Origin: Mortierella alpina
Lineage: Eukaryota > Mortierellomycota > Mortierellomycetes > Mortierellales > Mortierellaceae
Assembly: GCA_029449245.1 (NCBI GenBank)
Contig: JANATF010000018.1
Span: forward strand, 62,001-126,000
Direction: 5' to 3'
DNA: 64,000 bases
Position 1 is the first letter of the stretch. The number at the start of each line of letters is the position of its first letter. Positions 46,793-55,210 of the stretch are shown here, piece after piece. The translations under genes were made by a program, and so were the position numbers. The notes beneath the pieces were generated by a model. The model saw only the letters and a program-made list of their open reading frames with translations. It did not search any database and was not told the origin of the DNA.

Positions 46793-47253
46793 GGAGATCC
46801 CCGTTGGATAACGTGGCCTTCGTTGGGGCTAGCCCTTGGTAGCGACTTAAAGAGAAGGGTTAGGGTCGTATCTTATATAATGTTGATTCAAGGAATCATC
46901 ATCGTACGCAGAACATTTCAGTTTCGATCACCCCTGCCTTCTTTTTTTTCTCTGTTAGGAACACCACGATGGCAAAAGAAAGTCGTTGGAGTGTATTGCA
47001 TGGTCGTTAACACCGTAGGTTTTGCTCTACATGCGCGTCTACGGTGATTTGTTCTGTAAAGATACCGGTATCTCAGCAAACTCGGATTTTTGCGTGTGTG
47101 GGCGTGTGTCTACTCGCATCTATGCATACGCAAAAATCGGGCTTTTGTGTGTGCCAAAAGTCGCGTGTAGGCGTGTACACGACTAATTTGTATAACCCAT
47201 AAACAAGAAAATGAGTGGCAATTCTGATATTATAAGAGACGAGAGTGTAGGTC
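46793..47253. other. Spacer with left end of the NACHT-WD40 duplicon
   Basis: A 461-nt spacer. From about 47113 it matches the sequence before 55211, for example CCCATAAACAAG...AAAATGAG and GAGACGAGAGTGTAGGTCCT. The duplicated unit therefore extends about 140 nt past the stop codon of the gene. The remainder is TG-rich simple sequence. Confidence 0.6.
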
Positions 47254-50200
47254 CTAATACATACTATTTTGGTTGCTGAAAGCGCCGCGTTGTTCTAAGA
47301 GTTTCCTATTTGTACCGCTTAAACCCTGCGTGTTCAAGATGTTGGTATCTGATACAACAAGCCGGTCATGCCAAGAGCTCCAGACAAGGTGCACAGACAC
47401 GGGATGACAAGTTCCTTCGACTTTCCACATGCGAACGGATTTATCGCCGCACCCAGTTGATAAATAGCTGCCGTGTGCACTTGCGTTCCATGCGATTGAC
47501 GAGATCACACCATGGAAATCCTTTACGATAGCCAAACAAAGACCTGATTTCACATCCCAGAGCCGCACCGTCTGGTCGGAACTGCCCGAGGCAATCTGCT
47601 GGTCGCTTGGCGAAAACACCACGCTGAAAACCCAGTCGGTATGGCCGCTTAGGATGGCACCAGGCGCACCGGTTTGTGCGTCCCAGAGCCGCACCGTCAT
47701 GTCGTAACTGCCCGAGGCAATCTGCTGGCCGCTTGGAGAAAACACCACGCTTCCAACATCGGAGGTGTGGCCGCTTAGGATGGCACCAGATGCACCGGTT
47801 TGTGCGTCCCAGAGCCGCACCGTGTTGTCGGAACTGCCCGAGGCAATCTGCTGGCCGCTTGGCGAAAACACAACGCTGCTAACCCAGCCAGTGTGGCCGC
47901 TTAGGATGGCACCAGGTGCACCGGTTTGTGCGTCCCAGAGACGCACCGTGGTGTCGGAACTGCCCGAGGCAATCTGCTGGCCGCTTGGCGAAAACACCAC
48001 GCTTCTAACGAAGTCGGTGTGGCCGCTCAGGATGGCACCAGGTGCACCGGTTTGTGCGTCCCAGAGCCGCACCGTCTTGTCCTCACTGCCCGAGGCAATC
48101 AGCTGGCCGCTTGGCGAAAACACCACGCTTCTAACCCAGTCAGTGTGGCCGGTTAGGATGGCACCATGTGCACCGGTTTGTGCGTCCCAGAGCCGCACCG
48201 TCTTGTCGAAACTGCCCGAGGCAATCTGCTGGCCGCTTGGCGAAAACACCACGCTGATAACATAGGAGGTGTGGCCGCTCAGGATGGTACCAGGTGCATC
48301 GGTTTGTGCGTCCCAGAGCCGCACCGTCTTGTCATCGCTGCCCGAGGCAATCTGCTGGCCGCTTGGCGAAAACACCACGCTGAAAACCAAGTCAGTGTGG
48401 CCGCTTAGGATGGCACCAGGTGCACCGGTTTGTGCGTCCCAGAGCCGCACCGTCTTGTCGAAACTGCCCGAGGCAATCTGCTGGCCGCTTGGAGAAAACA
48501 CCACGCTTCCGACATCGGAGGTGTGGCCGCTTAGGATGGCACCAGATGCACCGGTTTGAGCGTCCCAGAGCCGCACCGTGTTGTCTCCACTGCCCGAGGC
48601 AATCTGCTGGCCGCTTGGCGAAAACACAACGCTGCTAACATAGGAGGTGTGGCCACTTAGGATGGCACCAGGTGCACCGGTTTGTGCGTCCCAGAGCCGC
48701 ACCGTCCTGTCCAAACTGCCCGAGGCAATCTGCTGGCCGCTTGGCGAAAACACCACGCTTGTCACAGGTCTGGTGTGTCCGCTTAGGATGGCACCAGATG
48801 CACCGGTTTGTGCGTCCCAGAGCCGCACCGTATTGTCGTCACTGCCTGAGGCAATCTGTTGGCCGCTTGGCGAAAACATCACGCTTGTCACAGGTCTGGT
48901 GTGGCCGCTTAGGATGGCATCAGGTGCACCGGTTTGTGCGTCCCAGAGCCGCACCGTGTTGTCTCGACTGCCCGAGGCAATCTGCTGGCCGCTTGGCGAA
49001 AACACCACGCTTGTCACAGTTCTGGTGTGGCCGCTTAATTTGCATGTGCTCTCCCAAGTTGCGGTGCTGTACAAGCTAATTGTGTCACTGCGGAGGCCCA
49101 CAGCAAGTGTCTTCCTGTCCGGAGAGTACGCGCACGATGTAACTTGGCTTTCTTCCTCAAGATACGGATATTCGCCAAATCGGACGTCCTCCATCTGCGC
49201 GTTGCTCATATCAGCTTGACGCAGCCAAATATTGCGAAGGTTGGCTTTTGTCAAGTCGGCTCCCTGAAGCTGTGCAGAATCAAACAGCCCGCCGCTCAGG
49301 TCTGCGCCAGGAATTCGGATCCTTTGCAGATCAGCCCCATTGAACATGACGCCGGCTCGAACCAAGATCGTTATGGCGTTCGAGGCTGCTTGACTAGCGG
49401 CCGGATCTGTTTTTGATTGCTCGATGATTGCGAGGAGCTGCTCCTTGTACTCGACCGACTCTTGCACACGCTCGCACAGGAACTGAATGATGGAGGGCTC
49501 ACCGACGAGACTTCTCTGCGATAGTGGATGATCGGCAATGGGCTGAACCACAGCAGCATCCGAAGCAGCAGCGTCATCAAGGCTGTCGATGTTCCTCTTT
49601 GGCTCGTGAATAAATCGCGAGTAGAAATATTCCAAAATCGATCGATGGATGAATCGGTACTGGTTACCCACACGGTTCAACAGACTGCAGCTCCTCAGGA
49701 GGGTCGGTTCCGCGTCTGGACCAAAAAAGTCGACTTTCCAGGATTGCTTGTCTCGCTTATGCGTGTAATCCACAACGGGTCTACCATCCTGCTTTAGAAA
49801 GATGGCAGCCGCCAGGCGCTTTTGATAGTCAATCCCGTACAACTCGAAATCATCGTCCACCAATTCTGCGAGAACAGCTCGGCTGCTCGGTTCCAATTTT
49901 TGCTTCTGAAGACGTCGTTTGTTGGCTCCGATCCAATGCTGGACAAAGCTGTCATAAAGCGCGACACGCGTGATCCGGACTGTGGTGAGATCCGTCTTGT
50001 CCTTGACAACACTGGGTAACGCTCCCAACGACAGGATCAGAAGAAATGGATTCGTGACCAGATCCATCAGGTTGGGAATCGTGGTCAGTTTCTCCATATA
50101 ATCTTCAGTCTTCCACGGCCTCGGTTCGAGTGGGACATAGAGTTCGACATAATCCTCGATCTGTGACCTCGAGAAGGGAGTAATGACGGCTTCTTGGAAT

Positions 50201-52521
50201 AGATGGAGAGCTGGGGGGCTGTAGTGGTCACTCTCCTGAGGCGCAAACAACTCGCGGTACTCACGACCGAGATACTGGCTTCGGCAGCTCACCACCAGCT
50301 TGACATCCCATTGTCCTGAACGGTTCAATTGATTGCTGGTATGAATGTTGATCGTCAGCTGGCTCTCGTCGTAACCATCACAGATGACGATCAGCTGGCG
50401 ATGTAGCCTCAGTTCCTGGATCTGATCGTCTGAAAAGCCGTGCGTCTTCAGTTGCTCTGCAATCAGTTCTCTCTCGGGTCTGTTCAAAGCTGGCATGTTG
50501 ATGAACAGCGGAATCACTTCACCGCACCGGTAATGACTCCAGATCTCGCCCTCTAGATGTCGGTTGAAGGTCGACTTTCCAGCTCCCGAATCACCCAGAA
50601 TCAGCATCACCTGCCGCTCACTCGTCAGGAACTCGGAAACCTTTTCCATCAAAGGGAACACGTCGTCCTTTGGAGCTTGCTGGCTTGCTTTGGCCATAGG
50701 AGGGATGTAAACTGCCCGCTTGTGGTCTTGTAGCCGCTGCCGTTTGAGTTTGTGGAGATCATACTCGACATAAGGGATCTTTTGAACTCGATCGAGCAAG
50801 GTCGATGCTCTTGGCATCGGAAGATTGGCCTTCAACGGGTACGAGTGCGTGGTTACTGTTGCTGCTGAGCCTCCGTTCTTGTTCAAGACATCCAGCAGAT
50901 GGTGGGCGTGGTCCTTGATGGCAGGATCGGACGTATTTCCGATTTGTTCAAAGGCAGCCACCATCCAACCTTGAACACTCTCGTCCTGTGCCCACTCTGT
51001 ATCGTTCCTGTAGAGATCCACAAGAAGATCTATCGCCTGCTGACGAGCTATCGCCTCCCAGGTCTCGTCCGCTGCCATCTCGCCCAACAACTGGCAGATA
51101 CCCCACTGGAACAGCGGATCCTGACGGCAAGGTGCTTCGACAATCAATTGGTTCAGATCTGCGAGCTGACCCCGCCGACAGAAACCCTCCGCTGCGCGGA
51201 TACTTGGATACCATACACGTTTCTGTCCTGTTCCAAGCCCGTCCTTCAAGCTGTCAAAGACCCCACGTCCGCTGTCCATGAGCGAGCAAAAGCCCTCGTA
51301 ACCTGACTTGGCGGCGTCGATGGTGCTGCTGAGTGCCTCTTGCAAGCCTCCGAGTCCATCGAGCACCGACTTGAGATCCATCTTGAACACACCCGAGATC
51401 TGGACGAGACTGTTGACGATTCCGATCGAGTGTCGTAGGACTGCCTGCACTGCGGTCTCGTCATCGGGGACATACTGCAAAGCCTGGTAAGCGTACGAGG
51501 CTTGGTACATCAAGAAGGGGTCCGAGTTATTCCTCAGGCTCGAGAGAACCCCCGACAACGGTTCATGTTCTTCCACACGCTTCACATCTTGGACATTGTG
51601 TTCTGCCATGACATCAAGGAGTCGTGAGACGGCCAGCGTGAGGTGATACGGATGGTCGGGCGACTGTTGATGCGTGCTCTGTAGCTGTTCTCGGAGAAGG
51701 CTCAAGATCTTGATGAGATCATCTGCGTCCAAGTATCCCTCCGAGGCACACTGGACGAGTTGGATGAGGCCCTGGAGCAGATGGACATCTAACATCTTGG
51801 CCTTTTCAAATTCGGAGATGAAGCAATTGAGTAACTTGCGATAGTGTTCACAGTCAAGAACAGGTCCAAGGAGGACGACTTCTGTGATGGCAGCCAAGTC
51901 CTTGACCGCGTCCTTGAAAAACTCTTTGACCATGCTGGTTCCCAGCCAGTGGATGTGATGCTGCTCAACCGTGTCAGTCTCGATAGCTTTGATCCACTCG
52001 AGATGAGCTGGATCGGTCGGGCTGTTGTGCGAGGTGGCAACGCCCTGTGCCTCATGTGAGGTCTCCTGGTCTGGAGCAGCCCCGCTTTGAACATTGTCGT
52101 TGTCATCGTCGTCCGAGGCCACAGCTTGGATCTTGAGGAGAAGGCTGCTGCACAAGGCAAGCTGAGGGGTACTCTGGATGCGCGCGCCAAGTTTTGGCAA
52201 GTCGATCTGGGCGGCGGGTTTGTTCACGTTCTCGGAAAAGATATCAGAGCGAGCTTTCCTCCTCAGCTGCGACTCTAGTGTGAGCGGCGAGTCCACGTTA
52301 TCGACGGGGACTCCAGACTCGGCGCTCATAGCTAGGATGTTCTGGGGAGGCGCTTGAGGGTTGACGATCTCCTCAGACTTGGGCGAACGAAAAAAGTTGC
52401 GAAACTTGTCCCGCTTTCTAACGTGCTGCGACAAGATCGAATTGTGGTCGTCATCTGCGCTCAGGTTGGATTTCCCAGAGGAGGTCGTTGCGGGTGGTGA
52501 AGCTTTGGAAGGATTGGTCAT
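47254..52521 (-). CDS. NACHT-WD40 STAND protein, copy A (NLR-like receptor)
   Basis: A single large exon of about 1755 residues from the Met at 52521; an in-frame Met 26 codons upstream is possible. Order of domains: disordered, basic N-terminus; an all-helical ARM-like region (about 150-600); NACHT NTPase with Walker A GDSGAGKST (about residue 643), Walker B LIVICDGYDE (about 710) and the sensor strand KLVVSCRSQYL; a helical/winged region (HRSILEYFYSRF); pentapeptide-like repeats (FNGADLQRIRIPGADLSGG, about 1057-1118); then 14 WD40 repeats to about residue 1700. Fourteen repeats would make two seven-bladed propellers. Such STAND proteins act as signal-gated switches: WD40 senses, NACHT oligomerises, the N-terminus executes. 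The N-terminal effector type is not recognised. Compared with copy B, about 26 nt are lost near the stop, changing the last residues. Confidence 0.9.
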   Translation of the reverse strand: MTNPSKASPPATTSSGKSNLSADDDHNSILSQHVRKRDKFRNFFRSPKSEEIVNPQAPPQNILAMSAESGVPVDNVDSPLTLESQLRRKARSDIFSENVNKPAAQIDLPKLGARIQSTPQLALCSSLLLKIQAVASDDDDNDNVQSGAAPDQETSHEAQGVATSHNSPTDPAHLEWIKAIETDTVEQHHIHWLGTSMVKEFFKDAVKDLAAITEVVLLGPVLDCEHYRKLLNCFISEFEKAKMLDVHLLQGLIQLVQCASEGYLDADDLIKILSLLREQLQSTHQQSPDHPYHLTLAVSRLLDVMAEHNVQDVKRVEEHEPLSGVLSSLRNNSDPFLMYQASYAYQALQYVPDDETAVQAVLRHSIGIVNSLVQISGVFKMDLKSVLDGLGGLQEALSSTIDAAKSGYEGFCSLMDSGRGVFDSLKDGLGTGQKRVWYPSIRAAEGFCRRGQLADLNQLIVEAPCRQDPLFQWGICQLLGEMAADETWEAIARQQAIDLLVDLYRNDTEWAQDESVQGWMVAAFEQIGNTSDPAIKDHAHHLLDVLNKNGGSAATVTTHSYPLKANLPMPRASTLLDRVQKIPYVEYDLHKLKRQRLQDHKRAVYIPPMAKASQQAPKDDVFPLMEKVSEFLTSERQVMLILGDSGAGKSTFNRHLEGEIWSHYRCGEVIPLFINMPALNRPERELIAEQLKTHGFSDDQIQELRLHRQLIVICDGYDESQLTINIHTSNQLNRSGQWDVKLVVSCRSQYLGREYRELFAPQESDHYSPPALHLFQEAVITPFSRSQIEDYVELYVPLEPRPWKTEDYMEKLTTIPNLMDLVTNPFLLILSLGALPSVVKDKTDLTTVRITRVALYDSFVQHWIGANKRRLQKQKLEPSSRAVLAELVDDDFELYGIDYQKRLAAAIFLKQDGRPVVDYTHKRDKQSWKVDFFGPDAEPTLLRSCSLLNRVGNQYRFIHRSILEYFYSRFIHEPKRNIDSLDDAAASDAAVVQPIADHPLSQRSLVGEPSIIQFLCERVQESVEYKEQLLAIIEQSKTDPAASQAASNAITILVRAGVMFNGADLQRIRIPGADLSGGLFDSAQLQGADLTKANLRNIWLRQADMSNAQMEDVRFGEYPYLEEESQVTSCAYSPDRKTLAVGLRSDTISLYSTATWESTCKLSGHTRTVTSVVFSPSGQQIASGSRDNTVRLWDAQTGAPDAILSGHTRPVTSVMFSPSGQQIASGSDDNTVRLWDAQTGASGAILSGHTRPVTSVVFSPSGQQIASGSLDRTVRLWDAQTGAPGAILSGHTSYVSSVVFSPSGQQIASGSGDNTVRLWDAQTGASGAILSGHTSDVGSVVFSPSGQQIASGSFDKTVRLWDAQTGAPGAILSGHTDLVFSVVFSPSGQQIASGSDDKTVRLWDAQTDAPGTILSGHTSYVISVVFSPSGQQIASGSFDKTVRLWDAQTGAHGAILTGHTDWVRSVVFSPSGQLIASGSEDKTVRLWDAQTGAPGAILSGHTDFVRSVVFSPSGQQIASGSSDTTVRLWDAQTGAPGAILSGHTGWVSSVVFSPSGQQIASGSSDNTVRLWDAQTGASGAILSGHTSDVGSVVFSPSGQQIASGSYDMTVRLWDAQTGAPGAILSGHTDWVFSVVFSPSDQQIASGSSDQTVRLWDVKSGLCLAIVKDFHGVISSIAWNASAHGSYLSTGCGDKSVRMWKVEGTCHPVSVHLVWSSWHDRLVVSDTNILNTQGLSGTNRKLLEQRGAFSNQNSMY
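47525..49040 (-). repeat. WD40 repeat array A: twelve near-identical 126-nt units
   Basis: Twelve 42-residue units of the form SGHTxxVxSVVFSPSGQQIA followed by SGSxDxTVRLWDAQTGAxxA run without indels at a 126-nt period. Differences concentrate at the two or three residues after GHT, the residue after the V, and the two x in SGSxDxT. Two divergent blades flank the array, making 14 in all. Confidence 0.92.
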
Positions 52522-53679
52522 GGTGTACTGATGTATCCAAGAAGATGGACAAAAGACAGGGTAAGTGCCTACTTTGAGTGAATGCAGCAAAAAAGTCAAG
52601 GAAGGTTGTGCGTTGCTTTTACCTTTTGCAGTATGAAGGCTATCTCGCCGAGTTCAGAGTGAGAAGCAAAGAAAAGATGACAATGAGAACCAACGACTGC
52701 AGCGCTATGGGATGCAAAACCAAGGGGCGATTTCTTCAGCTAGCAGCCGCACAAGTACCCATGGTAGATATTGACAAAGTACAAACTCGAGTGCCTTACC
52801 TGGAATGGGGTAATAGAGACGATGTCTTTGAACGGTATCCAACCCAGTCGATCTGAGATGGTCAAAGAAGAGAGTCGATGTGGGTAGCAAGCGCTGTTGA
52901 AGGTGACGACTTTATGTAGCTCGACTCAGCGGTGGTCAGTCTGTGGCAAAAAGTTCTGGTTTGACCATTGGTTAGCTTGTTATCTGTAGCATAGTTCCTG
53001 CGCTCACTCACGCAGACAACCACACTTACTCTGTTGATGCAAGGGTGCTTTCGGAGAAGAGTAACCTCGATAGTCCTTAGGAAGGCAGACGCGTAATCTA
53101 CTCTTCAGACGTGTCTACTTGGACGCAGGAAACTGCTGGATGGACATGGAGTTGAGAACTGCTGAGCTACTTTCCTTTCTTTCATGTCCACTGTTTATCA
53201 AATCACAGCATTTTACTGGCGTACCTGAAGGCAAGTTCCTGGTGGGTATCGCTGGTGATACGACTGGATGCTGTTAAAGAGTCAGGCTAGGAAAAGTCAC
53301 AAGGGTGTGGGCCGACAAGATCTGAAAAAAGGGTGAAAGACACTTGGTGGATGCTTGATGAGAGGAAGGAGGACAGGTGCAGAACCGCGGGTGTTTCGAC
53401 GGACAAAAGGGAAAAGGGCGCGGTGAAGGAGGCGAAAGAAAGTCGAGGCGGAGAGTGGCTCTCGATCAGCCTTTGTGCAATTCGAGCACATGGTCCGATT
53501 GGCTGGCAACACGCCGGAATATTCAGGGGCAGCACAGACACATACCGCCATCTCCCAGCAACCAGGTACAAAAACAGCCGCCCTGCACCAGTGCCATGGA
53601 CAAACGTGTACACCGTAGAATTGTTTATTGTAACACCGAGGAAAAGAAACACAAGAAAAGATTCCCATCTTCTTTTTCT
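52522..53679 (-). promoter_or_regulatory. Upstream region of NACHT-WD40 A, conserved in copy B
   Basis: About 1.15 kb repeated before copy B. It contains donor-like sites on the minus strand that are kept in both copies (GTAAGG near 52800 and GTAAGTG near 53027), so the mRNA may have non-coding 5' exons. It should contain the promoter. The open frames in it are read in several phases at once and I do not call them genes. Confidence 0.45.
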
Positions 53680-54424
53680 GGACCTCGGGAGCGGACGGGT
53701 TGGGGCATACATTCATAGTGCTTTTGACAATACCCTCTGTAAGTCGTTCAATATCATTGTCTACGGTGGCACGTTCGTCTGTGTCTTTTCTGACAGAGTC
53801 GATATGATAAAGACATGTTGTTGTCGTGGCGATTCCAAAAAGAGTCCCACAGATAATTCGCCTTTTTCTTGGATTTTGCGACCCCTCTCTTTTTCGAAAG
53901 GATCTCTGAAGGCCGTACATCGAAGCCAGCCGTTTGGCCCTTCTTTTCTTACGTTTCGTGTTGCTCCACAGCTTCTGAAAGTCCAACGGGAGGTTCTCAT
54001 GTTTGGCCTTCGAGAAGAACCGGAAGGCGGCTTCATCGTCTGCTAACCGACTGCTGATGGCCATGCTGTTTGGTTCCGCTAAAGCCATGGTGTTTGGTTC
54101 GAATAGAGCCACCGGGACCGTCTGGAGCTTCGAAACTTTCCTAGTCTTCAAGATCTTTGGCGTCCCTTCACGATAACCTCTGCCTTCGCAGGAGCTTGGA
54201 TCGGAACCGTAGTGTCCTCTGGCTCTGCTGGAGTGGCTGCGGTGATCGGAGTTGCTTGGAGCCGCCTGGAGCTTGGGACTGCTCCTAACCTTTGCGCCTG
54301 CTGATGCCCTTACATCCGTCTTCTTCGTAAGGAAGTGGATCGTCGTTTGGCGGTTGTCGCGGTTAGTTGTAATATCAACGGGAGCAAACGGTAGCACTGC
54401 CATGCACGCAAGATGAAACGACAT
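53680..54424 (-). other. Unique spacer between the duplicons with an orphan open frame
   Basis: This part is absent from copy B. An open frame of 375 codons starts at 54424 (MSFHLACMAVLPFAP) and runs on into the duplicated region, ending at 53297. Its first 240 residues are basic with a KRKKRRAKR cluster and no domain I recognise. The second half lies in leader sequence of the NACHT gene, so the frame as a whole may be fortuitous. No clear splice sites or promoter support it. Confidence 0.25.
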
Positions 54425-55054
54425 GTTAGCTGAGGTACAGAACAGAGGTATTAATACATCTTACCTGTCTATACTCGCTTAGAATGTACAGGGCGACCCG
54501 CACATATGGTATAACTTTGCACTTGAAGAGGCATTGTGTAATTCTGTAATGCCGAAGATGAGGAGGGTGGCGAAAGTTCCAGGAGAGCTGTATAGACAAA
54601 ATGACACTTTATTTCTTCTGGCCATCATATTCCTGGTACGTAATATTTCTGAACGTCACCTTTCAACAACTTACACCGTGCCTCTATATACCCTCGCAAC
54701 AACACAATTGTCAGAAGAAGAGAGTGACAGTTGCTTACGGCCCCTACCGAGAAAATATTTTACTTACTCCCTCGCTAAAAAGTCGGCACTTCAGAAAACA
54801 AAAAAGGGTGAAGATGGTGCAAGTGCAGTTGCTGAAGTGAGCAAGCAAAGAAATTCAAGTCCTCGCTCACGTAGCGAGTTGCTCACTTTAGCGAGCATCC
54901 GCGCTAGTTCAGGGCCGTAACTTTTGCTATTGTTGTTGCTGCTGCCACTGCTGTTGTTGAAGAAGATGATGATGTTGATTCTGAGGCAGACTTTGTTCAC
55001 TCGGATATTGATATGCTTGATGCTGATGCTCATTCTGTTGTAGGCGTTTGTCCA
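54425..55054. other. Spacer with nested inverted repeat
   Basis: About 630 nt. It holds a perfect 10-nt inverted repeat, AAGTGAGCAA at 54835-54844 and TTGCTCACTT at 54879-54888, with an inner 6-nt stem CTCGCT/AGCGAG (54862-54867, 54873-54878). Downstream, 54935-55040 reads on the + strand as an acidic peptide-like stretch (VEEDDDVDSEADFVHSDID). This could be a decayed element, but no transposase or terminal repeat pair was recognised. Confidence 0.45.
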
Positions 55055-55210
55055 TTCGCATATAGGCAAATACAAAATGTCGGACTTTTGCTTGTGCCCA
55101 AAGTTGTGTGGGCGTGTAAATTGTATACCCCATAAACAAGGAAAATGAGCTGCAAATCTGATATTGTAAGAGACGAGAGTGTAGGTCCTAATAATACATA
55201 CTATTTACAC

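Larger units (their letters stand above)
47113..53679. repeat. Segmental duplication, left copy (NACHT-WD40 A)
   Basis: A unit of about 6.6 kb, repeated at 55055-61656 in the same orientation, offset near 7,966 nt. It covers the 3' flank, the whole NACHT-WD40 gene and about 1.15 kb of upstream sequence. Similarity ends at CTTCTTTTTC on the right. The two units are separated by about 1.4 kb of unrelated sequence. Confidence 0.85.

Noticed and set aside
47676-49219. Several + strand frames over the WD40 array of NACHT copy A (and 55639-57182 in copy B)
   Set aside because: The 126-nt unit is free of stops in other frames, so long shadow frames arise automatically. Their peptides are simple repeats of the unit.
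54080-54115. GGTTCGAAT-like T-loop as a tRNA gene
   Set aside because: No matching acceptor stem, D-loop or anticodon arm around it; the sequence repeats a GTTTGGTTC motif of the orphan frame.
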